A stretch of 64,000 nucleotides of DNA from JBPOFM01 sp051252455 (GCA_051252455.1 JBPOFM010000003.1:1-64000), one strand, 5' to 3'; positions 54,173-63,529 are shown, counted from the stretch's first letter. Notes: generated by a model from the sequence alone, not told the origin. Program-made: numbers and translations.

Positions 54173-54931
54173 TTAGTTCAGTTTCACGATGGAAGCTTCA
54201 CCAAATGATAATCCATTTTTTAATTTTGCATCACCTTTGTAAGTTACTGTTGGTTCGCCATAGGAAGTAACCTTTAATTCTTCTGAAGCCTTGAATTGGA
54301 AGCTTCCATCGCCATAAGCTGTTAACTTTGTCCGTTGTGAGTTTACTTCTAATAAATTTACACTCGATTCGCCGTAAGCTCTTATTTGTTGAAATTCAAC
54401 CGTGCCTTTATCAATTCTCACGAAACTTTCTCCGTAAATCGCTATTTTAAGCTCTTTTAATGTTACCTCATTGAGTTGAACTTGAGACGCACCATATATA
54501 CTTAAATCTAGTTTTTTACTCTCAATGGGGCTTTCAAAAACAAAGCTTTCTTCTCCTCGCAACGAAAACGTATCAACATTTTTATACGTTACAATCGCTT
54601 TTATAACCGTTCCTTTATAGAGTGGAACATTTCTGTCATTTATTTCCTTTTCAGACTTGGTTGTTATTTTGGCATCATCAAGATATAATTCCAAAGTCCC
54701 ATTATCAACTTCCACGTTAAACTTTTCAATTGGTTCTGTATTGAACTCAACCATCACGGATTCCTTTTCCCCAATTTTAAAAACAACTTCAATATGAGGA
54801 CTCACAATGACTTTATCATATCCAGATACTTGGTATGTTTTAGATTGTGCATTACTATTTAGTGGATTTAATAAAAATGAAAAGGATAGCACTACAAGCA
54901 ATCCAATATTTTTAATTGAAAATGATCTCAT
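54173..54931 (-). CDS. Head GIN-domain (DUF2807) secreted protein
   Basis: A 252-aa secreted protein: signal peptide (1-28) and a beta-helix GIN (G-I-N) domain with repeating strand-turn units (YGASQVQLNE, YGESFVRIDK, YGESSVNLLE, YGDGSFQFKA, YGEPTVTYKG). This is the DUF2807 putative auto-transporter-adhesin head family, common in Bacteroidota, with no known enzyme role. It ends in VKLN. It is monocistronic. Confidence 0.9.
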   Translation of the reverse strand: MRSFSIKNIGLLVVLSFSFLLNPLNSNAQSKTYQVSGYDKVIVSPHIEVVFKIGEKESVMVEFNTEPIEKFNVEVDNGTLELYLDDAKITTKSEKEINDRNVPLYKGTVIKAIVTYKNVDTFSLRGEESFVFESPIESKKLDLSIYGASQVQLNEVTLKELKIAIYGESFVRIDKGTVEFQQIRAYGESSVNLLEVNSQRTKLTAYGDGSFQFKASEELKVTSYGEPTVTYKGDAKLKNGLSFGEASIVKLN

Positions 54932-55014
54932 GATATGATTTTTTTGATTCGTGTACTATACAGATAATCAATTTCTGTGATTGTTACAGTAATCAGGAAA
55001 TTTTATTAAAAACA

Positions 55015-55692
55015 TCATAATTCAATACTCTCTCCAATTTCAAGCAACATCAAGTCTTTATTTTTATCGAAAAACTTTCGTTTGGCCTCTTCGTGGTCAA
55101 TTTCAATATAGCCAAAGGTGTCATAATGATAGCCTAAAACTTTATCACATTCGACAAAATCGCTAGCTAGAATGGCATCGTCTATTCCCATGGTAAAATT
55201 ATCACCAATCGGAAGAATCGCCAAGTCGAGTTTAATTTGAAGTGGAATCAATTTCATATCCATGGTTAAAGCGGTGTCACCAGCAATGTAAATATTTTTG
55301 CGTTCACCTTCTATGACAAAACCACCTGGTTGACCTCCATAACTTCCATCTGGAAATGATGACGTATGAATGGCATTCACATATTTGACATTGCCAAACT
55401 CAAAGTCCCAAGCACCACCATGATTCATAGGATGCACTTCCAGTCCCTTTGCTTCAAAATAATTTGCAATTTCATAGTTTGAAACAATCATGGCATTGGT
55501 GCGTTTTGCAATCGCTTCCACATCTAAAATATGATCTTGGTGCGCGTGCGTGAGTAAAATATAATCAGCTTTTAGCGATTCTATATCAATTTTTGAAGCT
55601 TTTTCATTGGCAGAAATAAATGGATCTACGAGAATATGTACATCATTGACTTCAATTCCCAAACTAGCGTGACCGTAAAATGTGATTTTCAT
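55015..55692 (-). CDS. UPF0173-type metal-dependent hydrolase
   Basis: A 225-aa MBL-fold protein with an intact metal motif THAHQDHILD (HxHxDH), GDTAL and HYDTFGYI. The length and the TFYGHASLGIEV start are typical of UPF0173. The substrate is not known. It forms a likely two-gene unit with the 495-aa unknown upstream (16 bases). Confidence 0.9.
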   Translation of the reverse strand: MKITFYGHASLGIEVNDVHILVDPFISANEKASKIDIESLKADYILLTHAHQDHILDVEAIAKRTNAMIVSNYEIANYFEAKGLEVHPMNHGGAWDFEFGNVKYVNAIHTSSFPDGSYGGQPGGFVIEGERKNIYIAGDTALTMDMKLIPLQIKLDLAILPIGDNFTMGIDDAILASDFVECDKVLGYHYDTFGYIEIDHEEAKRKFFDKNKDLMLLEIGESIEL

Positions 55693-55707
55693 AAGGTGTG
55701 TATTTTT

Positions 55708-57195
55708 TTATTCTAAAATCATGAATTGTTTTTTGTTCTTATCGGAACTCATCATAACAAATTTATCATTTCTAAAAGTACCATAAAAAGGAATATAAGC
55801 CGTATTTCCCTTATTATCTTGAATTTTATCATACGAATCCGATCCGTCTGCTGAAAATACGATGTCATACAAAGCTGTAGATTCTAAAAAACCTTTGGAT
55901 ACCTTTGTCCTGCCATCTTCCTTTTCAACCAGATTCTTACCAGAGTTTAAGATAACATGTAATTGGTCATCCTTCAAAAAGGCGTTATATGACGGTGTCG
56001 TCGAACGTTTAAAAATACTTCTTCCCCATTCCAATTCATTGTTCGCGTTGAATTTTAAAATCAAGATATCGTCATAATGATATACGGTTACTGTCGATCC
56101 ACCCATATTTCCATTTGGCACATATTGTTGTGTAATGTAAAATTCTTCAGCTAAAACATAGGTGTTGCCGAGGCTATCTTCAATGAAATAGTCAATATAA
56201 AAATTAGAAAGTTCCGAATCTTTTTTCTTATCAGCACGTTTGTCACCATATAAATCTTCATACACACTTATAGGTAAATTAAATGTATTTTTCTTAAGCA
56301 CAGATAGTTGATCAGATACATCGACTACCATATTATATCCACCTTTTACACGATTGACGTTACGTTCGGAAAAGAAACCCATCATGCGCAAATTTCCTTC
56401 ATTCAAACTTAACATTAAGGAACGAATGTGTTCATCTTTTCCCAAATCAACTAGTAAGGTTGACGTTTGATCCTTTGTGATTTTATTTAAGATAAAATCA
56501 TAATTCGCTTCCCCGTTTTTCTTTTCCGATCTACCTTTTATGAACTTTTTTCCTACTGAATAGACCGTTCCAGAATTGTCAACTACCATGTCATTTGGTT
56601 CAAAAAACTTCTCTTCATCTTCTTGATAAGAGGTTTCAAAAGTCAACTCCAATGTGCTCGCTTCAAAAACCCTAGCTGTGTAGCTATTTAGATTTTTTTT
56701 GATGTCATCTGTAATGATGGCTAAATACTTTCCATTTGGAGATAATGAAAAACCAGTTTTACGTTTATTCCCTCCAGAAAATAGACTTTGATTTTTTTCT
56801 ACAGTCGTCGAAAAGACTTCAATTTTTTCATAACTTTTAGTTTGAATATTGAAATTATGACAATAAATTGTTCGTTCAGATTTGCTTGGCGAAAATACTG
56901 TAAACACTTTTATGACGTCTCCATAATAAACATCTCCTACATAGTCCTCTTTCTTACTGCTTTCCACGACTTTTGAATAGATCTTATTGAGAGATGCATC
57001 AAAAGCATCAAACAAGAGGTCTTTTTTACTGTTTCTAACGATTCCGGTAATATTATTATTGGTTGTATAAATGGCTAACACATCGTCAGATTTCACCTCA
57101 TCCTTAAATTCGTTACTTTCCCTTACATTTAAACTTGTAGTTTGAGAAAATGAAATAGTTGTGACTAATAAAAGTAAGGCGATCAAAGTTTTCAT
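55708..57195 (-). CDS. Secreted beta-propeller-like protein, unknown
   Basis: A 495-aa exported protein (signal peptide 1-17, ISFS-Q). The body contains repeated beta-strand blocks with conserved Asp, Gly and aromatic residues (FSLSPNGKYLAIITDD, NDMVVDNSGTVYSVGK, DYFIEDSLGNTYVLAE), the look of a propeller of seven or eight blades. No catalytic motif and no T9SS sorting tail is present. It is the first gene of a pair with UPF0173. Function unknown. Confidence 0.8.
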   Translation of the reverse strand: MKTLIALLLLVTTISFSQTTSLNVRESNEFKDEVKSDDVLAIYTTNNNITGIVRNSKKDLLFDAFDASLNKIYSKVVESSKKEDYVGDVYYGDVIKVFTVFSPSKSERTIYCHNFNIQTKSYEKIEVFSTTVEKNQSLFSGGNKRKTGFSLSPNGKYLAIITDDIKKNLNSYTARVFEASTLELTFETSYQEDEEKFFEPNDMVVDNSGTVYSVGKKFIKGRSEKKNGEANYDFILNKITKDQTSTLLVDLGKDEHIRSLMLSLNEGNLRMMGFFSERNVNRVKGGYNMVVDVSDQLSVLKKNTFNLPISVYEDLYGDKRADKKKDSELSNFYIDYFIEDSLGNTYVLAEEFYITQQYVPNGNMGGSTVTVYHYDDILILKFNANNELEWGRSIFKRSTTPSYNAFLKDDQLHVILNSGKNLVEKEDGRTKVSKGFLESTALYDIVFSADGSDSYDKIQDNKGNTAYIPFYGTFRNDKFVMMSSDKNKKQFMILE

Positions 57196-57293
57196 AAATG
57201 GGATTTAAAATTTCAACAATATAAGAAATTATATATCTGAAAAACTAAATAATTCTCACAAAGACATTGAAAAAGACAGGTGATTAAACTAAA

Positions 57294-57330
57294 AAAACTC
57301 AAGCAGATTTGAAGAAATTGCTTGAGTTTT
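57294..57330 (-). terminator. Terminator downstream of menA
   Basis: On the minus strand a 12-bp perfect stem (arms AAAACTCAAGCA and TGCTTGAGTTTT, 13-base loop) is followed by a T-run, about 110 bases after the menA stop. Confidence 0.75.
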
Positions 57331-57437
57331 TAAGCCCCAAATTTTTTTACCAACCTAATAGCAAATAGAAATTGGTATCAAATTAAGAATCCAATATAGT
57401 CATTAAATAATTGATATGCAATATTTTAACATATCAT

Positions 57438-58340
57438 TTACAAAATATAACCTATACCTAATAGCAAAGAGAATAGAAAAGTGGTTAATGCCAGTATTTT
57501 TAATTGCGAATCATAATCTTCTGGCGCCTTCGCATTCCAAATCTTTTTAACATGTAGAATAAGCGGAATATAGGTGATAAGAAATAGTAAATTCCAATAA
57601 GACCTAAAATATAAAATTGCAAAGCATACTGAAATCAATATGGCTCCAATAATCAAAAACAGATGATAGCGTTTTGAATTAGTTTTCCCTAGTTTAACGG
57701 CCAACGTAATTTTATTGGAAAGCTTATCAGAATCTATATCTCGCATATTGTTAAGATTCAGTACACCTACACTCAACAAACCCACTGAAATGGCAGGCAA
57801 AATCACGAAGTGCTCAAACTGCTTCGTAAAAAGAAAATAGCTTCCAATGACACTAACTAAACCAAAAAAGATAAAAACAAACACATCTCCAAGTCCTCTA
57901 TATCCATAGGCTGATTTGCCAATAGTATATGTCAAAGCCGCATAGACAGCAAGGCCGCCGAGTATTAAAAATAAAATACCGAATATAACATGATTGAAAC
58001 CAAATGCGGTATATACTAACCCAATTGTCAGAACAATCACAATCAGAATATTATTTCGAATTGCGTTCAACATCTGGCGTTCTGAAATCTGACCACTTTG
58101 TATGGCACGTTCTGGACCTACTCTATTTTCGTTGTCGGTTCCTTTGACCCCATCACCATAATCATTAGACAAATTTGATAAGATCTGCAAGCCAATGGTC
58201 AATGTTAAGGCAAGTACCAACACCATCCAATTAAAATGACCATCATAATAACCAAAACAGGCACCAATAACAATTCCAGAAACGGACAGTGGTAAAGTCC
58301 GTAAACGCATGGCAGACAACCAAATTTTAAAATTCGTCAT
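57438..58340 (-). CDS. menA: 1,4-Dihydroxy-2-naphthoate polyprenyltransferase (MenA)
   Basis: A 300-aa polytopic prenyltransferase of the UbiA superfamily. The two Asp-rich motifs are NDYGDGVKGTD (about residues 60-70) and NNMRDIDSDK (about 197-206). It attaches the polyprenyl chain to DHNA. Eight or nine helices. It lies 13 bases after menB on the same strand, so co-transcription is likely. Confidence 0.95.
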   Translation of the reverse strand: MTNFKIWLSAMRLRTLPLSVSGIVIGACFGYYDGHFNWMVLVLALTLTIGLQILSNLSNDYGDGVKGTDNENRVGPERAIQSGQISERQMLNAIRNNILIVIVLTIGLVYTAFGFNHVIFGILFLILGGLAVYAALTYTIGKSAYGYRGLGDVFVFIFFGLVSVIGSYFLFTKQFEHFVILPAISVGLLSVGVLNLNNMRDIDSDKLSNKITLAVKLGKTNSKRYHLFLIIGAILISVCFAILYFRSYWNLLFLITYIPLILHVKKIWNAKAPEDYDSQLKILALTTFLFSLLLGIGYIL

Positions 58341-58353
58341 ACTGTTTTGTAAC

Positions 58354-59193
58354 TTACGGAATCCATTTTTTATCGAAGTTTGGCTTACGCTTTTCTAAAA
58401 AGGCATCCCTACCTTCTTTTGCTTCATCAGTCATATAAGCCAATCTGGTGGCTTCTCCAGCAAAGACTTGTTGCCCCACCATACCATCATCTGTTAGATT
58501 CATGGCGAATTTCAACATTTTTATGGAAGTGGGTGATTTTGCCAATATTTCTTGAGCCCATTCGTAGGCAGTAGATTCTAATTCATCATGTGGGATCACA
58601 GCATTGACCATACCCATTTCAAAAGCTTCTTGTGCAGAATAATTTCGGCCAAGAAAAAAGATTTCGCGAGCTCTTTTTTGACCCACCATTTTCGCCAAAT
58701 ATGCAGAACCATAGCCACCATCAAAACTGGTAACATCGGCATCGGTCTGTTTAAAAATCGCATGTTCTTTACTCGCTAAAGTTAAGTCGCAAACCACGTG
58801 AAGACTGTGTCCTCCCCCAACGGCCCATCCCGGAACCACGGCAATGACTGCTTTTGGCATAAAACGAATCAGTCGCTGTACCTCTAAAATGTTTAAGCGA
58901 TGGTACCCATCTTCACCAACATAACCCTGGTGTCCTCTTGCTCTTTGGTCTCCTCCACTACAAAAACTCCAAATGCCATCTTTTGATGAAGGACCTTCGG
59001 CTGATAATAAAACCACTCCAATATTTACATCTTCTCCAGCATTATAGAAAGCATCGTAGAGTTCGCTCGTGGTTTTTGGTCTAAAGGCATTGCGTATATC
59101 TGGTCTGTTAAAAGCAATACGAGCCACACCATTACATTTTTTGTATGTAATGTCTTCATATTCCTTTACAGTTTCCCATTTAATGTTGTTCAT
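58354..59193 (-). CDS. menB: 1,4-Dihydroxy-2-naphthoyl-CoA synthase (MenB)
   Basis: A 279-aa crotonase-fold enzyme that cyclises o-succinylbenzoyl-CoA. GWAVGGGHSLHVVCDLT provides the oxyanion hole, and the TDADVTSFDGGYGSAYLAK block with Asp and the conserved Tyr matches MenB. FCSGGDQRARGHQGYVG at about 77-93 is also typical. Followed by menA. Confidence 0.97.
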   Translation of the reverse strand: MNNIKWETVKEYEDITYKKCNGVARIAFNRPDIRNAFRPKTTSELYDAFYNAGEDVNIGVVLLSAEGPSSKDGIWSFCSGGDQRARGHQGYVGEDGYHRLNILEVQRLIRFMPKAVIAVVPGWAVGGGHSLHVVCDLTLASKEHAIFKQTDADVTSFDGGYGSAYLAKMVGQKRAREIFFLGRNYSAQEAFEMGMVNAVIPHDELESTAYEWAQEILAKSPTSIKMLKFAMNLTDDGMVGQQVFAGEATRLAYMTDEAKEGRDAFLEKRKPNFDKKWIP

Positions 59194-59247
59194 ATGATTT
59201 TGAAATTTTCAAAGGTGAATAATAAAGTGTCTGACAGGAGTCAATGT

Positions 59248-60078
59248 TTAGACCAAATAAATGCCATCGTCCTTAATGTCTATCAATCGCTGTTTGTACA
59301 AGGAACCAATGGCTTTTTTAAAATTTTTCTTGCTCATTTGAAGTATATCCTTGATATCATCGGGATGCGATTTGTCTGTCAATTTAAGAAACCCGCCATT
59401 ATCCTCAAGTTCATGCATGATGGTTTCTGCATTGGGCTCAATGTTTCTATAACCAACCTTCCCAAGAGAAATGTCCAATTTATTACCTGGACGAATTTTC
59501 TTGACTGTTCCTTTCATCCGATCACCAATGCTTAAATCTTTAAAAATATCGTCATTGAAAATTAAGCCAGAATGCATGTTATTGACAATGACATTCATTC
59601 CAATGTCCGAAGGATGCGACACAATTAAATCGACCTCATCAAACTGTTGAACGGTCAATTCTCTGTTGTCTAAATGGTTGTTTGTTTTACTAGTTGCAAC
59701 CAATCGATTCGTTTCTTCATCTAAATAACAATACACTAAATACCAACCGCCACGCTTCATCTTAAAAGCTTGCTCTTTGAATGGACAGAACAATTCTTTA
59801 ACCAAACCCCAATCTAAAAAGGCTCCAAATGGTGCCACTTCGCTGCATCTCAACATGGCAAATTCACCTTTTGTGATGTAAGGTTTATCAGTAGTCGCGA
59901 CCGGTCGCTCTTCATTATCAAGATAGACGAACACATCGATTTTATCCCAAATTTTGAATTCCTGTGGAACATATCGATTTGGCAATAGAACTTCTTCACC
60001 TTGCGCATCTCCAAGATATAAGCCCTGTTCTGCCTCGCGAATGATCTCCAACGTGTTGTATTCTCCCATATTTATCAT
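59248..60078 (-). CDS. S1-domain RNA-binding protein, CvfB family
   Basis: A 276-aa protein with S1-like beta-barrel blocks (GEYNTLEIIREAEQGLYLGD, then AMLRCSEVAPFGAFLDWGL) and a winged-helix C-terminus, as in CvfB/YitL virulence regulators. It binds RNA in characterised relatives. It lies between menD and menB. The start is ATG 60078; a longer frame to 60123 would cross the menD terminator (60101-60130). Confidence 0.9.
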   Translation of the reverse strand: MINMGEYNTLEIIREAEQGLYLGDAQGEEVLLPNRYVPQEFKIWDKIDVFVYLDNEERPVATTDKPYITKGEFAMLRCSEVAPFGAFLDWGLVKELFCPFKEQAFKMKRGGWYLVYCYLDEETNRLVATSKTNNHLDNRELTVQQFDEVDLIVSHPSDIGMNVIVNNMHSGLIFNDDIFKDLSIGDRMKGTVKKIRPGNKLDISLGKVGYRNIEPNAETIMHELEDNGGFLKLTDKSHPDDIKDILQMSKKNFKKAIGSLYKQRLIDIKDDGIYLV

Positions 60079-60100
60079 ACTACAAAAGTAAGGATATAAA

Positions 60101-60130
60101 AAAAGCGTTACAACTATGTGCAACGCTTTT
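60101..60130 (-). terminator. Rho-independent terminator of menD
   Basis: On the minus strand, arms AAAAGCGTT and AACGCTTTT (9 bp) with a 12-base loop and T-run, 20 bases after the menD stop. Confidence 0.8.
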
Positions 60131-60150
60131 GTGGATCGTAAATGGTTTTA

Positions 60151-61914
60151 TTATTTGATGAATTCAAAATAATTCAGCAAAATTTCATCATTTTTGGTTC
60201 TTGGGGTGAAAATTTCCAAAATCTTTGGAGCTTCGGATTTTTTATAAAAATCGGATAGTGACGTTTTTATTTCTTCTTCATTTGATGCTTTTTCATATTG
60301 AAAACCATACATTTTTGCCAAATGTTCTCCTGTCAGATTGTGTTTTGTCTCAAAGTAGGTGTCAAAGTTATCTGTGTTTTTATGACCTGGAAGAATTCTA
60401 AAAATTCCACCACCTTGGTTGTTCACGATGATGATTCTAAAATTTTTCGGAATGTAATTGTTCCATAAGCCATTACTATCATAGATAAAACTTAAATCAC
60501 CAGTAATAAAAACAGTTTGTTTTTCATGAACAACGGCACAACCGACAGCTGTAGACGTACTGCCATCGATTCCGCTGGTACCACGATTGCAAAAAACTTC
60601 AACCGTTGGGTCGATATCAAATAACTGCATATATCTCACCGTCGAACTGTTACCTAGTTGCAACACAGAGTTTTGTGGAATAGATTCGTTAAGGATTTCA
60701 AAGACTTTTAAATCACTGTATTCAGCCTCACGCAAGTATTCGATATGTTTTAATTGTCGCTTAAATTTTACTGGTCGCCACGTTTTTTGGTAATCGCTTT
60801 TTATAACGTGGGTGATTTTTGGCAATAATTCTGAAAAGAACTGATTTGGTGTTGTTTCGATATGTTTTTCAAGAACAAAGAACGTGTCATTCGCCGTTTT
60901 TTTGTCAATATGCCAATGATGTTTTGGCTGATATTTTCGCAAGAATGACTTGATTTTTTTTGACACAATCAAGCCGCCAAAAGTGATCAAAATATCTGGT
61001 TGCAATTTCTTCATCTCCTCTTCTGTCAAAGGCGCGATGATTTTATCGATACTTGGATAGAACTCTTCGTTATGAATGTTGGATATCGATTCTGTAAATA
61101 CAATGACACTATTGTCATTTGCCAACTCTTCAACCCATTTTTCGTCCAAATGATTTGGTGGATTCGCACCTACAAGAATCATTTTTCTCGTTGATTCATT
61201 CCAGTCCACGAGGCATTCTTCTATAATAAGCTTTTCTACCTTTTTCTTTTCTTTGGTTTCGAAATTCTTCAGTTTAGGTTTTACAGACATTTTGTCCGTC
61301 ACATCATACAATGGTTCGTCAAAAGGCACATTAATATGCACTGGACCACCTTTATGCACAGCTAGATTTATTGCTGTGTTTATTTCCTCTTCATTAAAAG
61401 ATTGAATATCATCTTGCAATCCTAAAAATCGTTCCAATTTGTCTTCAAGATTCTTGAACATTGGAAGTTCTTCCTGTTCGGAAAGATTGAGCTCATCTTT
61501 TAAATCCAATTTCAAACTAGCAGAGTGCAAAATATGATTTACAAAGACCCCTTTCTGATTGATCGTTTGCCCATCTCCAATTCCTACAAGATGTTTAGGT
61601 CTATCCGCAGATAGTACAACCAGAGGAATGTCGCTATAATAAGCTTCTGAAATCGCTGGATAATAATTAAGCAATGCACTTCCTGAAGTACAGACGACTG
61701 CAGTTGGCTGTTGCAATTGCTGGGCAATCCCCAAGGCGAAAAAAGCAGCACAACGTTCATCAACAATACTGTAACATTTAAAAAATGGGTCGTTTGTAAA
61801 ACCTATTGTCAATGGTGCATTTCTACTGCCAGGAGAAATAATAATATGTTTTATGTTTTTTGCTTTAAACAGTTGAACAACTGTCTGGGCGAGCGGAATT
61901 TTCGAATACTTCAT
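60151..61914 (-). CDS. menD: 2-Succinyl-5-enolpyruvyl-6-hydroxy-3-cyclohexene-1-carboxylate synthase (MenD)
   Basis: A 587-aa thiamine-diphosphate enzyme: SPGSRNAPL and DERCAAFFALGIA in the N-domain and the TPP-binding GDLSFIYDSNGLWNN in the C-domain. It couples isochorismate and 2-oxoglutarate. Length is normal. It follows menF by 49 bases; a terminator after menD separates this menI-menF-menD block from cvfB and menB. Confidence 0.97.
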   Translation of the reverse strand: MKYSKIPLAQTVVQLFKAKNIKHIIISPGSRNAPLTIGFTNDPFFKCYSIVDERCAAFFALGIAQQLQQPTAVVCTSGSALLNYYPAISEAYYSDIPLVVLSADRPKHLVGIGDGQTINQKGVFVNHILHSASLKLDLKDELNLSEQEELPMFKNLEDKLERFLGLQDDIQSFNEEEINTAINLAVHKGGPVHINVPFDEPLYDVTDKMSVKPKLKNFETKEKKKVEKLIIEECLVDWNESTRKMILVGANPPNHLDEKWVEELANDNSVIVFTESISNIHNEEFYPSIDKIIAPLTEEEMKKLQPDILITFGGLIVSKKIKSFLRKYQPKHHWHIDKKTANDTFFVLEKHIETTPNQFFSELLPKITHVIKSDYQKTWRPVKFKRQLKHIEYLREAEYSDLKVFEILNESIPQNSVLQLGNSSTVRYMQLFDIDPTVEVFCNRGTSGIDGSTSTAVGCAVVHEKQTVFITGDLSFIYDSNGLWNNYIPKNFRIIIVNNQGGGIFRILPGHKNTDNFDTYFETKHNLTGEHLAKMYGFQYEKASNEEEIKTSLSDFYKKSEAPKILEIFTPRTKNDEILLNYFEFIK

Positions 61915-61963
61915 TTAGTCTAAATCTTGTGACAAATCTACAAAATGTCAGTCCCATTTACAA

Positions 61964-63103
61964 TTACAATATGCTTTTAATCACTTGCGATTTTGAAACG
62001 GTTTCTTCCCATTCATTTTCTGGGACGGAGTCTTTTGTTATACCTCCACCAACATAAATAATTGCCTCATTATCTTTGAGTTGTACACAACGAAGATTAA
62101 CATATAGGTTTGAAACATTTTTAACAGTCAAATAGGCGTTATTCTCTACATTGCGTCGGTTGATGTTTCTTGATTTTTTTTCCTTCAAATTCAATTCACC
62201 CAAAAAACCTGTATAAAATTCACGGTTGTAGTTTTCATTTTTTAGGATGAATTGTTTAGCGTTTTCCTTTGGAAGCCCACATACAGCTGGTGTTGGGTGT
62301 AGGTTATTAAGAATTTGTTTCAGCCTTAAGGTTTCAGGTTTCAGGTTGGCTCTGATTTCTGTTTTTAAATGGAGTAAATTTCCTGCTTTGACGGTTTCGA
62401 GTTTAGAAATATGAATATCATTTTTTAAGGCCTGTAGACCGCCAACTGAAGACCGAAGACTTTTTACAATAAAATCGGTCACAAATTGTTGTTCTTCTTT
62501 CTCTTTTTGAGGCCACATGACATCTTCGGCATCAACATATTTCTGTGTTCCAGCGAGCGCCATAGTTGTCAATCGATTGCCTTCAACATTCACAAGCGTT
62601 TCTGGAGTCGCTCCTAGCCAAAGCCCTACTTTAGGATGATACCAACAATAGACGAATGCTGATGGATATGTATACAATAGTTTTTTAAAAATGGAAATAG
62701 GATCTACTTCAGAAAGACCAATTGATTCAGATCTCGAAACCACAACCTTTTGAAATTCATTCTTCTGAATTGTTGCAATCGCTTTCTGAACTAAATCAAT
62801 ATGGAATTGTTTTTGTGTTTCAGAAGGGACAGTGTCTTTTAAAAATGTATCAAATTGACTTATATGACTGCTATCGAACTTTACTTTTTGGGTAATTGTA
62901 TCTAATATGAGGATTGCTTTTTCAGTGGTATCGAAAGGAGCAAAAACAAAACCACTTTCAGTAAAGTCAACAACTAAATTCAATTTCGAATTGCTCTGAT
63001 ACATAGACTGCAATTGAAATTCATTCGGCTTTTTATACGCTACAAATGGTAATTGATTGCTATACTGATTCTGAAGGTCTTCAAAAAAATCCTCGGTGGT
63101 CAT
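61964..63103 (-). CDS. menF: Isochorismate synthase (MenF), with two repeat-derived segments
   Basis: A 379-aa chorismate-binding enzyme with the family blocks LGATPETL, LAGT, the HLKTEI segment and HPTPAVCGLPKE. Two short internal stretches come from heptamer arrays: KSLRSSVGGLQ (residues about 214-224) and NLKPETLRLKQ (about 253-263), between the LAGT and HPTPAV blocks. They keep the frame. The ATG directly abuts the stop codon of the thioesterase gene. The catalytic core looks intact, so the enzyme is probably active. Confidence 0.95.
   Translation of the reverse strand: MTTEDFFEDLQNQYSNQLPFVAYKKPNEFQLQSMYQSNSKLNLVVDFTESGFVFAPFDTTEKAILILDTITQKVKFDSSHISQFDTFLKDTVPSETQKQFHIDLVQKAIATIQKNEFQKVVVSRSESIGLSEVDPISIFKKLLYTYPSAFVYCWYHPKVGLWLGATPETLVNVEGNRLTTMALAGTQKYVDAEDVMWPQKEKEEQQFVTDFIVKSLRSSVGGLQALKNDIHISKLETVKAGNLLHLKTEIRANLKPETLRLKQILNNLHPTPAVCGLPKENAKQFILKNENYNREFYTGFLGELNLKEKKSRNINRRNVENNAYLTVKNVSNLYVNLRCVQLKDNEAIIYVGGGITKDSVPENEWEETVSKSQVIKSIL
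62316..62345. repeat. Heptamer tandem repeat within menF (second array)
   Basis: On the minus strand the units are CTGAAAC, CTGAAAC, CTTAAGG and CTGAAAC, strict period 7, translated as NLKPETLRLKQ. Confidence 0.85.
62432..62460. repeat. Heptamer tandem repeat within menF (first array)
   Basis: On the plus strand the units are CTGTAGA, CCGCCAA, CTGAAGA, CCGAAGA, strict period 7. It closely matches the array at 37341-37370 but is read as part of menF. Confidence 0.85.
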
Positions 63104-63529
63104 TTACTTGTTTTTGGGCAGTGAAATAGTAGACAATCTACAAATGGACACTAAATTATCATCGTCGTCCGTCACTCTTATATCCAATAATTGAGTCGTT
63201 CGACCTTTATGTAAAAACGTTGCCTTTGCATACACATTGCCTTCTTTAACGCTCCTCAAATGATTGGCAGTGATTTCCAAACCTCTAACAAAGAGTTTTT
63301 CGGTGTCCATAAAAATGTGTGAAGCAAAACTACCTACACTTTCAGCCAGTGCAGCTGTTGCACCTCCATGAAGCACACCATCAGGTTGAAATACCTTTGA
63401 ATTGACAGGCATCCTTGCAACCAAAAAATCTTCACCAAAATCCACCATTTGAATATCCAAGGTCTCCATTAATGTGTTTTTGCTCGCTTGGTTGGCTTTC
63501 GCCAAAACATCTTCTTTAGATAATTGCAT
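63104..63529 (-). CDS. Hotdog thioesterase, probable DHNA-CoA hydrolase (MenI-like)
   Basis: A 141-aa hotdog-fold (PaaI/4HBT) thioesterase. The catalytic block GVLHGGATAALAESVGSFAS and the VRGLEITANHLRSVKEG block closely resemble those I remember of E. coli MenI/YdiI, which hydrolyses DHNA-CoA. The Glu in LAES is the expected base. It begins the men block: its stop codon directly abuts the menF ATG. A broader PaaI-like specificity cannot be excluded. Confidence 0.85.
   Translation of the reverse strand: MQLSKEDVLAKANQASKNTLMETLDIQMVDFGEDFLVARMPVNSKVFQPDGVLHGGATAALAESVGSFASHIFMDTEKLFVRGLEITANHLRSVKEGNVYAKATFLHKGRTTQLLDIRVTDDDDNLVSICRLSTISLPKNK

Noticed and set aside
60079..60123. Longer N-terminus for the CvfB-type protein
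   Set aside because: It would overlap the menD terminator hairpin at 60101-60130.
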